From: Limosilactobacillus sp.
Lineage (GTDB): Bacteria > Bacillota > Bacilli > Lactobacillales > Lactobacillaceae
Assembly: GCF_022482365.1 (NCBI RefSeq)
Contig: NZ_JAKVPE010000001.1
Location: forward strand, 1,860,001-1,924,000
Length of the DNA stretch: 64,000 nt
Direction of reading: 5' to 3'
A program made the position numbers and the translations under genes. The notes beneath the pieces were generated by a model. The model saw only the letters and a program-made list of their open reading frames with translations, did no database searches and had not been told where the DNA came from. Shown here in pieces: positions 40,041 to 47,587 of this stretch; position 1 is the stretch's first letter; each line of letters begins with the position of its first letter.

Positions 40041-40091
40041 AATCCTTGATATATCAGCATTTTGCGAAGGTATATCAAGGATTATTTTTGT
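40041..40091 (+). terminator. Terminator after tRNA-Thr copy 1
   Basis: AATCCTTGATATA pairs perfectly with TATATCAAGGATT, followed by ATTTTTG. Confidence 0.92.
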
Positions 40092-40324
40092 TTATTTATG
40101 AATGTAATGCACACGCCTGTGCACACGGAAAAACTGTGTGCATGAGGTTGCATCGAGAAAAGGCTATACATACTGACCTGATGGGCTTTACGCCCATTTT
40201 TTTGTGTGCAAATTGCCATTTGAAATCCATAATAGCATTTTCGGCCCAATTTTGTGGGGGTTTAAATTTTAATCTGTTTTCTTGAATTAACTGTTAAAAT
40301 ACCGTATCATAATAAAAGAAAAGA
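40092..40324. other. AT-rich intergenic stretch with two small hairpins
   Basis: No convincing gene. GCACAC/GTGTGC (near 40,119-40,142) forms a small inverted repeat. ATGGGC/GCCCAT at 40,181-40,197 with a following T run is a possible short terminator (to 40,204). TTAACTG and TATCATAATAA near 40,288-40,314 could be the promoter of the small RNA that follows. Confidence 0.45.
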
Positions 40325-40411
40325 GAGCAGTGAGCTGCAACCTCATTACTCTCAATCGTGAATGTTCTGGAAGACATTAGGGTGACTAACCATCATGGTT
40401 AGTCTTTTTTA
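40325..40411 (+). ncRNA. Candidate small antisense RNA of a type I toxin-antitoxin-like locus
   Basis: A promoter-like TATCATAATA lies just upstream, and GACTAACC/GGTTAGTC followed by TTTTTTATT at 40,384-40,411 is a clear terminator, leaving an RNA of about 85 bases. It converges with the short minus-strand frame at 40,386-40,520, and the terminator palindrome is shared. This resembles the Fst/par layout of convergent RNA I and RNA II. Confidence 0.4.
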
Positions 40412-40518
40412 TTATCCGATACGCCTTGGCAAACTGAACAGCAGCTTTGGACAGTATCCAGATAGCCACAGCCGCTTGGACCGTGTCTGACCCTCCAGTC
40501 GTTCCTAGCTCTCGGCAT
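40399..40518 (-). CDS. Short minus-strand frame of the toxin-like locus (toxin frame uncertain)
   Basis: ATG at 40,518 has an excellent GGAGGTG site eight bases upstream (40,525-40,531), a long leader and an extended -10 TGATATACT at 40,628-40,636. That frame gives 39 residues rich in Cys and not clearly protein-like. The frame one base on (40,520 to 40,386) encodes a membrane-type peptide, TVQAAVAIWILSKAAVQF then AKAYRIIKKTNHDG, but has no start codon. A +1 shift right after ATG would join the good start to the hydrophobic peptide. So this is either a small toxin gene broken by one extra base or a frameshifted one. The identification is inference. Confidence 0.4.
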   Translation of the reverse strand: MPRARNDWRVRHGPSGCGYLDTVQSCCSVCQGVSDNKKD

Positions 40519-40760
40519 GACTATCACCTCCGTGATTCTGGATTGTTTTGAGGGGTGACGCGTCATCCGAAGATTCACTAGGACGCTGATGCTAGGTAGC
40601 TAACCCGTTATCTTAGTCCTGGTTAAAAGTATATCATGACCACATACTTTATCCTAATGTGAAAAGTATGCGGTCTTTTTGTCCTGTCTTATTTGACCAG
40701 CAATCTTCTCCTTATTTTTGATATTCTCGAACTAATCTTATTAATAAGGAGCCGATTATT
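40412..40760. other. Leader of the toxin-like transcript and a plus-strand terminator
   Basis: Apart from the short minus-strand frame, there is the minus promoter TGATATACT (40,628-40,636), a structured leader, and a plus-strand hairpin GACCACATACTTT/AAAGTATGCGGTC with TTTTT at 40,638-40,680. No other gene is seen. Confidence 0.5.
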
Positions 40761-41171
40761 ATGGTAGTTAATAGGGAAAAAGAAATGGAGAATGCCCAAC
40801 AGTTGACATCACTGGGTAAACTCTTTTGGAACAATCATAATGAATTTTCGACTATCAAGGAAAATTATGAGTTGCAAACAACTAAGGTAGTCAAGTGCTT
40901 TGATCAACTGGTTAATGCGGTATTGGATGAGTTACAATTTTCGGTTCGGACAAATTCAATGATAAGCGATCAAGCTCCTAAAGCAATTCTACGTTTTAGC
41001 CAAAAATATGATAGTCAGCGGCGGCATCTGATGACCTGTTGGCCTAGCTGGGGCAAGACCTTTGAACTTTTTTACTTTTACGTTTTATCTGACAAAGAAC
41101 CAGATTTGGTAGATTATAGAATGAAGTTAGCCACCCAGTTGGTGGTAAATAAAAAACGCCATTCGGCGTGA
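40761..41171 (+). CDS. Hypothetical protein running into an IS30 element
   Basis: A 136-residue acidic-to-neutral protein with no recognised domain. It starts with ATG nine bases after AAGGAG. Codon use is AT-rich, unlike the chromosome. From about residue 117 the frame reads into the left end of the IS30 element (41,110), so the last 20 residues are IS-derived. With the IS and one GG copy removed, the frame would stop two codons after the junction (GAT TAA). Insertion thus changed only the C-terminus. Confidence 0.55.
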   Translation: MVVNREKEMENAQQLTSLGKLFWNNHNEFSTIKENYELQTTKVVKCFDQLVNAVLDELQFSVRTNSMISDQAPKAILRFSQKYDSQRRHLMTCWPSWGKTFELFYFYVLSDKEPDLVDYRMKLATQLVVNKKRHSA

Positions 41172-42384
41172 CATCAGGTATCATATTAAGTGAACCAAAC
41201 CTATATGAAAGGATGTCCGTCAAATGACGCACTTAAATGATACCATGTCTACTATTTTATTGACTACTCATAAAAAGAATGCTCATCTTACTAAAGAAGA
41301 ACGTGTGATGATTGCGACTTTAAAGTCGCAAGGACTTTCCAATCGCGCAATTGGTCGCCAATTAGGAGTTAATCATCAAACAATTAATAACGAGCTCAAC
41401 CGTGGTACGGTCCGCCAACTTCGTCGTCAAAAATCTAATGGTAAGATTTACGAATATTCTTACTACATCTATAGTTATGAAGCTGGTCAGGCCACATATC
41501 TTGAACATCACCGCCATTCTGGTCGTCGTCGCTTATATTATTCTTCAAAGCAATTTTTACGATTAGCTGATCAGCTAATGCTTGGTGAGTTTGACGACCA
41601 CCATTACTCCCCACAAGCGGTTATTTATAAGGCTCGAGATTTAATGAATGATGGCACCCTGATCCCAAAGTCGGTTGTAACTTTATATCAATGGATTAAT
41701 GAGGGTGTGCTTCGTACGTCCAATTTAGACCTCTTTGAAAAACCTAAACGTAAGCATCATCAAACTCATCCGCAAGCTAAAAGGTGCTTAGGGCCTAATA
41801 TTGCTCAACGACCTCAAACTGCGGACCAACGGTCCGAAATTGGCCATTGGGAACTGGATACAGTTCAGGGACAGAAAAACGGTAATGACAGTGTTGTACT
41901 AGTAATGACTGATCGCCTTTCACGAGTTAATATCACGAGTAAAATTGCTGGTAAAACTGCGCATGCAGTAAATCAGTTCTTTATAAATTTGCGCCAGAAA
42001 ATGGGCACAGATGCTTACTATCGCATTTTTAAGACAATAACCTCTGACAACGGTTCAGAATTTAGTGAGTTAACACAAGTTCACGATCATGTTTTCTATG
42101 CTGATCCGTATTCCCCTTGGGAACGTGGATCCAATGAGATCAATAACCGGTTTCTCCGCAAGGAGATTACCAAAGGTGAAGCTATAAATAACTATAGTAG
42201 TGCTCAGATCATAGCGACTAATGATTGGATGAATCACTATCCACGAGCTATGTTTAATGGACATTCGTCAATGGATATCTATCGTAAGGCCTTCTACCAA
42301 GAGATATCACAGCTCCATCAACCAATAATCAATTGGTCAGTATTATTTATTTGAGTCCAGTGGCTAACTTATTCTTGAAATTTA
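41110..42384 (+). mobile_element. IS30-family insertion sequence, copy 1
   Basis: A 1,275-base element. Its ends are imperfect inverted repeats of about 25 bases (starting TAGATTATA on the left and, read inward, TAAATTTCA on the right, sharing AAGTTAGCCAC). It is flanked by GG at 41,108-41,109 and 42,385-42,386, a 2-bp target duplication typical of IS30. It appears identical to copy 2 in opposite orientation. Confidence 0.88.
41224..42354 (+). CDS. IS30 family transposase (copy 1)
   Basis: A 376-residue DDE transposase. The N-terminus has the helix-turn-helix KSQGLSNRAIGRQLGVNHQTINNELNRG. The catalytic triad is in HWELDTVQG, TSDNGSEF and NEINNRFLRKE. The frame is intact, so the element may be active. 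Its protein is identical to that of copy 2. Confidence 0.95.
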   Translation: MTHLNDTMSTILLTTHKKNAHLTKEERVMIATLKSQGLSNRAIGRQLGVNHQTINNELNRGTVRQLRRQKSNGKIYEYSYYIYSYEAGQATYLEHHRHSGRRRLYYSSKQFLRLADQLMLGEFDDHHYSPQAVIYKARDLMNDGTLIPKSVVTLYQWINEGVLRTSNLDLFEKPKRKHHQTHPQAKRCLGPNIAQRPQTADQRSEIGHWELDTVQGQKNGNDSVVLVMTDRLSRVNITSKIAGKTAHAVNQFFINLRQKMGTDAYYRIFKTITSDNGSEFSELTQVHDHVFYADPYSPWERGSNEINNRFLRKEITKGEAINNYSSAQIIATNDWMNHYPRAMFNGHSSMDIYRKAFYQEISQLHQPIINWSVLFI

Positions 42385-42386
42385 GG

Positions 42387-42949
42387 ATTAAAAACATTAA
42401 TGAACAAGTGGTAAACGACTTTGCACATGACTTTGTGGCTTCACATAAAGTTACTGTCGGTAAATCAACCGTTATTGCACGTAGGCTAACGCATATGCGA
42501 AAGTTTTTCAAAGAGCTTGAGGGGAGATCCGTTAAGGTTAATCCTGTTCCTGAACAATTTTTGCAAAAATTATTCCGCAAAAGTGAGTTTAGCGTTAAGA
42601 AAAATCAGTATTTATTTTCAAATGCAGAGTTAGCCAGTATCAAAAAAGAAATTAAAAGTGAGTTAAATGGCCTAACCATCAATAATATGGGAACCAGGCT
42701 GGCAATTTGGATTGATTTAGAAACTGGAATGCGTCCAGGAGAACTTCAAGCATTAAGGTTTCAAAATTTAGTTGTTAAGGATGGTTACCCAACATTTAAG
42801 ATTAATGATAGCTGGTCAGACTACACTAATGGTTTTAACGGCTCGCTGAAATCCCGGCCCAAAGGCGCTTTTAGGTATTGCTTACCAATCTCTAACGACT
42901 TGGCAGCTTTTTTAACAGAATATCAGAAAAAACAGGATGATTTTCTTAG
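42387..42949 (+). pseudogene. Tyrosine recombinase (phage integrase) fragment between two IS elements
   Basis: About 188 codons of an integrase core: a SAM-like core-binding part (NINEQVVNDFAHDFVASH...) and the start of the catalytic domain with its first Arg in ETGMRPGELQALR. The N-terminal arm-binding domain and the C-terminal His-x-x-Arg and Tyr are missing, so it cannot recombine DNA. Both ends run into IS30 copies. With IS copy 2 removed, the frame stops two codons on (CTT TAA), so the 3' part was already lost. The position beside duplicated tRNA-Thr genes suggests a former tRNA-integrating element. Confidence 0.85.
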
Positions 42950-42951
42950 CC

Positions 42952-44226
42952 TAAATTTCAAGAATAAGTTAGCCACTGGACTCAAATAAATAATACTGAC
43001 CAATTGATTATTGGTTGATGGAGCTGTGATATCTCTTGGTAGAAGGCCTTACGATAGATATCCATTGACGAATGTCCATTAAACATAGCTCGTGGATAGT
43101 GATTCATCCAATCATTAGTCGCTATGATCTGAGCACTACTATAGTTATTTATAGCTTCACCTTTGGTAATCTCCTTGCGGAGAAACCGGTTATTGATCTC
43201 ATTGGATCCACGTTCCCAAGGGGAATACGGATCAGCATAGAAAACATGATCGTGAACTTGTGTTAACTCACTAAATTCTGAACCGTTGTCAGAGGTTATT
43301 GTCTTAAAAATGCGATAGTAAGCATCTGTGCCCATTTTCTGGCGCAAATTTATAAAGAACTGATTTACTGCATGCGCAGTTTTACCAGCAATTTTACTCG
43401 TGATATTAACTCGTGAAAGGCGATCAGTCATTACTAGTACAACACTGTCATTACCGTTTTTCTGTCCCTGAACTGTATCCAGTTCCCAATGGCCAATTTC
43501 GGACCGTTGGTCCGCAGTTTGAGGTCGTTGAGCAATATTAGGCCCTAAGCACCTTTTAGCTTGCGGATGAGTTTGATGATGCTTACGTTTAGGTTTTTCA
43601 AAGAGGTCTAAATTGGACGTACGAAGCACACCCTCATTAATCCATTGATATAAAGTTACAACCGACTTTGGGATCAGGGTGCCATCATTCATTAAATCTC
43701 GAGCCTTATAAATAACCGCTTGTGGGGAGTAATGGTGGTCGTCAAACTCACCAAGCATTAGCTGATCAGCTAATCGTAAAAATTGCTTTGAAGAATAATA
43801 TAAGCGACGACGACCAGAATGGCGGTGATGTTCAAGATATGTGGCCTGACCAGCTTCATAACTATAGATGTAGTAAGAATATTCGTAAATCTTACCATTA
43901 GATTTTTGACGACGAAGTTGGCGGACCGTACCACGGTTGAGCTCGTTATTAATTGTTTGATGATTAACTCCTAATTGGCGACCAATTGCGCGATTGGAAA
44001 GTCCTTGCGACTTTAAAGTCGCAATCATCACACGTTCTTCTTTAGTAAGATGAGCATTCTTTTTATGAGTAGTCAATAAAATAGTAGACATGGTATCATT
44101 TAAGTGCGTCATTTGACGGACATCCTTTCATATAGGTTTGGTTCACTTAATATGATACCTGATGTCACGCCGAATGGCGTTTTTTATTTACCACCAACTG
44201 GGTGGCTAACTTCATTCTATAATCTA
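42952..44226 (-). mobile_element. IS30-family insertion sequence, copy 2 (inverted)
   Basis: The same 1,275-base element in opposite orientation, with CC at 42,950-42,951 and 44,227-44,228 as its own 2-bp duplication. With copy 1 it forms a large inverted repeat around 567 bases, a possible composite transposon or invertible segment. Confidence 0.88.
42982..44112 (-). CDS. IS30 family transposase (copy 2)
   Basis: Identical 376-residue transposase to copy 1, intact, on the minus strand. Complete identity implies very recent transposition or gene conversion. Confidence 0.95.
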   Translation of the reverse strand: MTHLNDTMSTILLTTHKKNAHLTKEERVMIATLKSQGLSNRAIGRQLGVNHQTINNELNRGTVRQLRRQKSNGKIYEYSYYIYSYEAGQATYLEHHRHSGRRRLYYSSKQFLRLADQLMLGEFDDHHYSPQAVIYKARDLMNDGTLIPKSVVTLYQWINEGVLRTSNLDLFEKPKRKHHQTHPQAKRCLGPNIAQRPQTADQRSEIGHWELDTVQGQKNGNDSVVLVMTDRLSRVNITSKIAGKTAHAVNQFFINLRQKMGTDAYYRIFKTITSDNGSEFSELTQVHDHVFYADPYSPWERGSNEINNRFLRKEITKGEAINNYSSAQIIATNDWMNHYPRAMFNGHSSMDIYRKAFYQEISQLHQPIINWSVLFI

Positions 44227-44266
44227 CCTTTAATTTAAATTAAGTGTTTTCTCTAACTAGTTAGCA

Positions 44267-44275
44267 TGATATAAT
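44267..44275 (+). promoter_or_regulatory. Extended -10 promoter of tRNA-Thr copy 2
   Basis: TGATATAAT (TATAAT at 44,270-44,275) lies 20 bases before the tRNA. No clear -35 is seen. Copy 1 lacks such a promoter. Confidence 0.55.
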
Positions 44276-44295
44276 ACTATTTGTTGATTATATTT

Positions 44296-44368
44296 GCCAA
44301 CTTAGCTCAGTCGGTAGAGCATCTCCCTCGTAAAGAGAAGGTCGGAGGTTCGATTCCTCTAGTTGGCA
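44296..44368 (+). tRNA. tRNA-Thr (CGT), copy 2
   Basis: Identical in all 73 bases to copy 1, including the C-A mismatch in the anticodon stem. It has its own extended -10 promoter and a downstream terminator, so it is probably the independently expressed copy. It marks the right edge of the mobile island. Confidence 0.94.
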
Positions 44369-44439
44369 TTCTTTTTATTTTAAAAGTTTTCCGCATTCAA
44401 AAAAGTTGGGTAGGCCGAAAAAGCTCCTGGTCAATAAAG

Positions 44440-44485
44440 GAAAGCCAGATGATGAACCAATTTTTGATTCATCATCTGGCTTTTC
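44440..44485 (+). terminator. Terminator after tRNA-Thr copy 2
   Basis: AAAGCCAGATGATGAA pairs perfectly with TTCATCATCTGGCTTT, with a short T run. Confidence 0.88.
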
Positions 44486-44554
44486 GCATACATTCGTAAT
44501 CGTTCTTGATTTGCGTTCCCTTCTGCTAGCGTTGGTTTTATCAGGATTTATTGA

Positions 44555-44890
44555 TCATGGCTCTTTTGGTTTGACTAAATTGATGATGCTCTGGCAGATC
44601 TTCTCCTGTTCAGTCAAACTGTATTGATTGAGCAGCTTTATTAGTTGAAGTCTGTTTGGGCCAAAATTAGTAGTTATTTTAGGGACGTTATCATCGACGA
44701 GATTTTCCATACTGGTCCCTAAAGATTGTGCCAGTAAGTATAGTGTTTGACTGCTAACTTGATTGCTATGGCCTCTTTCAAGTTTCGACAAAAAGTTAAC
44801 TGAAATGTTGGCTTGCTCAGCAAGAACAGCTTGCGTCATGTGCAGCTCATGTCGTCTTTTTGCAATATTAGTTCCAAGGGTATTCGTAAT
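44555..44890 (-). CDS. XRE-family helix-turn-helix regulator with apparent AUU start
   Basis: A Cro/CI-type regulator. The HTH_3 domain spans NIAKRRHELHMTQAVLAEQ, then ANISVNFLSKLERGHS and YLLAQSLGTSMENLVDD. The first ATG (44,839) would cut off helix 1. Upstream in frame there is no ATG, GTG or TTG, but ATT at 44,890 lies six bases after a perfect AGGAGG (44,897-44,902), giving a 111-residue protein with a full domain. AUU initiation is therefore inferred; a start-codon mutation is the alternative. The C-terminal part (about 70-111) is helical. The target is unknown. Confidence 0.75.
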   Translation of the reverse strand: MTNTLGTNIAKRRHELHMTQAVLAEQANISVNFLSKLERGHSNQVSSQTLYLLAQSLGTSMENLVDDNVPKITTNFGPNRLQLIKLLNQYSLTEQEKICQSIINLVKPKEP

Positions 44891-45017
44891 AGACCACCTC
44901 CTGTTCCATTGTAATAAGGTTTCTGTTTGTACTGACTCACTTCAATGTAACTCGCTAATATTTTCAGAATGAGAACCATCTCAAACACACACAGAGATTG
45001 ATACACCAAATTAAATA

Positions 45018-45058
45018 GCGGCCACCACTCAGTTATTCGAGCAGTGGCCGTTGTTTTA
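45018..45058. terminator. Terminator after the GNAT gene
   Basis: GCGGCCACCACTC pairs with GAGCAGTGGCCGT (one mismatch) around ATTATTC-like loop sequence. Flanking A and T runs make it usable from either side. Confidence 0.8.
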
Positions 45059-45586
45059 TTCCAGATTCAATTCATAGGCGAGCCGCCAGGGGTCAATTTT
45101 GTCAACGACCTTGATGTCGCCCCGTTTTTGGAAATCAAACTTGGCACCGAGATGCTGGAGGGCGCGGTTCAGCCGGAAGGTATCGAAGCGGACGTTCTTG
45201 ACGCCGCGCTCGACACTATTTGAAATCAAGAGGGCCATGAAAAGGGTTGAGAGGTGCTGGCCACGGAACTTGCTCCTGATGGCAATCCGGTGAATCACCA
45301 TGTAGGGATCAGCATCATTCTTCCACGCCCCGTGGTAAATTTGCCGATAGGTCGGCTCGGGTGAGTGGACCAGGGCCGCGTAACCGGCCACCTCTTGACC
45401 GACCACTAAAACGTAGCCAACGCCCTGCTTTAGATCGGCTTCAATCTGCTGGCGATCGGGGTGACCGTCCTGCCACTGCGGACTGCCGTCAGCTTTCAGC
45501 TTTGCCCGGACCTCCGTGATTACCTGCCACACGGCGTCGCGGTCCTTTGCTTCCGTCTTTCTCATGTATGTTACTGCCACTTTCAT
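45056..45586 (-). CDS. GNAT family N-acetyltransferase
   Basis: A 176-residue GNAT-fold protein. The acetyl-CoA region reads HRIAIRSKFRGQHLSTLFMALLI, slightly divergent from the usual Q/RxxGxG/A loop. Earlier strands (VLVVGQEVAGYAAL) and a late FDTFRLNRALQHLGAKFDF segment fit the family. The acceptor is unknown. It starts three bases after the marR stop, so it is cotranscribed with the regulator. An alternative start is ATG 21 bases downstream. Confidence 0.85.
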   Translation of the reverse strand: MKVAVTYMRKTEAKDRDAVWQVITEVRAKLKADGSPQWQDGHPDRQQIEADLKQGVGYVLVVGQEVAGYAALVHSPEPTYRQIYHGAWKNDADPYMVIHRIAIRSKFRGQHLSTLFMALLISNSVERGVKNVRFDTFRLNRALQHLGAKFDFQKRGDIKVVDKIDPWRLAYELNLE

Positions 45587-45589
45587 TAC

Positions 45590-46036
45590 CTACTTTCCAA
45601 AGTCGACCGGGTGGTACCGGTTAACAATTTCTTGAATTTCATTCATATCCCTGACCACCGTCGTTAGCTCGTCTGCCGGCAGCGCGGCCAGGATCGTCTG
45701 CACCTGCTCATCCGAGCTCTTGTTCACCCGGTCGACCACTTGCCGTCCCTGGGCCGTCAGCGTTAGAATTTTGCTTCGCCGGTCCTGAGGGTCGACCGCA
45801 CTTTTCAGCCACTGCCGACTCACCAGCTGCTTAATGGTCCGACTGACATAGCCCTTGTCGAGGTTGAGAATTTTGACTAACTGATTGACCGTTCGGTAAC
45901 CGTAGCTAATTTCCAGCATGATGCGCCCCTCCAAGAGCGTCGTCGTCGACCCTAAGTGATGGCGGTCCATCAGATTCAGCTGGGTGGTGTAGAAGCGGTT
46001 AAATTGACGGATTTGCGCTAGCTCTTCCTTCTTCAT
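45590..46036 (-). CDS. MarR family transcriptional regulator
   Basis: A 148-residue winged-helix regulator (VNQLVKILNLDKGYVSRTIKQLVSRQWL, then DRRSKILTLTAQG). MarR proteins repress efflux or stress genes and release DNA when ligands bind. It is divergent from an MFS efflux gene, and a perfect palindrome lies in the shared promoter. Repression of both itself and the pump is inferred. Confidence 0.92.
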   Translation of the reverse strand: MKKEELAQIRQFNRFYTTQLNLMDRHHLGSTTTLLEGRIMLEISYGYRTVNQLVKILNLDKGYVSRTIKQLVSRQWLKSAVDPQDRRSKILTLTAQGRQVVDRVNKSSDEQVQTILAALPADELTTVVRDMNEIQEIVNRYHPVDFGK

Positions 46037-46062
46037 TTTTTTAGCTCACTTTCGAGAAAATG

Positions 46063-46112
46063 GTTGCTTTTAGCAACTAAAATGATTATACTCACTAAGG
46101 TAAATAAGTCAA
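46063..46112. promoter_or_regulatory. Divergent overlapping promoters with MarR operator
   Basis: GTTGCT-TTT-AGCAAC (46,063-46,077) is a perfect inverted repeat. It overlaps the -35 (TTGCTT 46,064) of the rightward promoter, whose TATACT is at 46,087-46,092 (17-base spacer). The leftward promoter is TTGACT (46,107-46,112 complement) with TATAAT (46,085-46,090 complement), spacer 16. The palindrome lies at its start site. Confidence 0.75.
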
Positions 46113-46140
46113 GCAACGAAGAAAGGACCATCAACACTCA

Positions 46141-47526
46141 ATGACACGACAGCACAAACTAATCCTCAGCATTATGATCATGGGGGCGTTCCTCGGCAAC
46201 CTCTGCTCCAGCATGATGAACACGGCCATTCCGCAGCTCATGCACGCCTTTGCCATCAGCTCCGCCCGCGTCCAGTGGGTCAGCAATGGCTACATGCTCG
46301 CCAATGCCCTCATGATCCCGGTCAGCTCCTACTTGATCAAGCGCTACTCTTATCGGCGCCTCTTCATCACCTTTGCCGCCATCTTCACGGTTGGAACGAT
46401 CATCGGCAGCCTGGCCGCCAGCTTTACCATCATCGTCGCTGGCCGGATGGTGCAGGCGATCGGTGCCGGGATCATGATGCCGCTGGTCAACGTGATGGCA
46501 ATTCACTACGCAACCGCGGGGCACCAAGGCCGGGTCATGGGAATCATCGGCTTGGCGTTTAACTTCGCCCCGCTGCTCGGCCCCTCGGTCTCGGGGCTCC
46601 TGCTTGACTACTTCAACTGGCGCTACCTCTTTATCCTGATCGTGCCCTTTGGCTTATTGACAATCATTCTCTCAATTATCTTTTTGCCAAGCGTCGCCAA
46701 TTCCGTCCCTTGTTCGTTTAACCTCCGGGGATTGATCCTGTGCAGTTTCAGCCTCTTCTTCCTCCTTGAGGGCTGCTCCAACATTGGCAGCACGGCCTTC
46801 CTAACCTGGCGGGTCGGCGGGATCCTCGCTGCCGGTCTCATCTTGTTAGCCCTCTTCGTGGCAACGCAATGGAATGCCGAGCGGCCCTTCGTCAATCTGC
46901 GGGTCTTTACGCACCGTGACTTCCGCATTGCCACCATTACCAATTGCCTCCTGGTAGCGACGATGTATGGCAACACCATTCTCTTGCCGCTGCTGGTGCA
47001 AAACGTCATGCACTACAGCCCCTTTATCTCCGGGCTGGTAATCTTTCCCGGGGCGGTCTCAACCGGGATCCTGTCGCCGCTCAGTGGAAACCTCTTCGAT
47101 CGCTTCCCAGTTCGCTGGCTAGTGACGACCGGACTGATCATTGACCTGATCGGGACGGCAATGCAGGCCTTCGTCGGGGTCCGCAGCGGAGTCGTCTTCG
47201 TGGCCTTCTGGCAGTGGATTCGTCAATTGGGGATCGTGCTTCTGCTGATTCCACTGCAAACCGAGGCCCTGTCGATCATTCCCAAAGAGGAATTGCCGGA
47301 CGGGGTGGCCCTTTTTAACACGACCCGGCAGGTTGCCGCCAGCTTCGGGATGGCTGTCGTGGTCGCGGTGGTCAATCTGCGGGACCGCGGCCTGCACCTG
47401 GGGACCTCGCGGGTCGGCATTCAGGCCGGCTTCTTGACCTGCTTTGCCATCCTCCTGCTTGCCCTCTTCCTCAGCCGTCATTTGGGCGCGGGCAGTCGGC
47501 AAGCCTACCTGAATACGAGCAATTAG
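46141..47526 (+). CDS. MFS multidrug transporter, DHA2 (14-TM) type
   Basis: A 461-residue permease of the EmrB/QacA-like drug:H+ antiporter family. The N-terminal half shows NTAIPQLMHAF (motif D1-like), WVSNGYMLANAL, the loop SYLIKRYSYRRLF and motif C region GLAFNFAPLLGPSVSGLL. About thirteen to fourteen hydrophobic segments can be counted. Substrates are unknown. It is divergent from marR and shares its operator, supporting drug- or toxin-induced expression. Confidence 0.9.
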   Translation: MTRQHKLILSIMIMGAFLGNLCSSMMNTAIPQLMHAFAISSARVQWVSNGYMLANALMIPVSSYLIKRYSYRRLFITFAAIFTVGTIIGSLAASFTIIVAGRMVQAIGAGIMMPLVNVMAIHYATAGHQGRVMGIIGLAFNFAPLLGPSVSGLLLDYFNWRYLFILIVPFGLLTIILSIIFLPSVANSVPCSFNLRGLILCSFSLFFLLEGCSNIGSTAFLTWRVGGILAAGLILLALFVATQWNAERPFVNLRVFTHRDFRIATITNCLLVATMYGNTILLPLLVQNVMHYSPFISGLVIFPGAVSTGILSPLSGNLFDRFPVRWLVTTGLIIDLIGTAMQAFVGVRSGVVFVAFWQWIRQLGIVLLLIPLQTEALSIIPKEELPDGVALFNTTRQVAASFGMAVVVAVVNLRDRGLHLGTSRVGIQAGFLTCFAILLLALFLSRHLGAGSRQAYLNTSN

Positions 47527-47587
47527 GAATCGCTTTCGGTCGGTATGGTAAAATAGTATTAACGATAAAGACTGAGGTGGGATCAAG

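Noticed and set aside
40046-40285. A 79-codon frame after tRNA-Thr copy 1
   Set aside because: It starts inside a terminator hairpin, lacks a ribosome binding site and has no protein-like features.
42387-42949. Integrase fragment as an active recombinase or as cargo of a composite transposon
   Set aside because: It lacks the catalytic Tyr and the His/Arg motifs. Each IS has its own target duplication, so mobilisation as a unit is possible but not shown.
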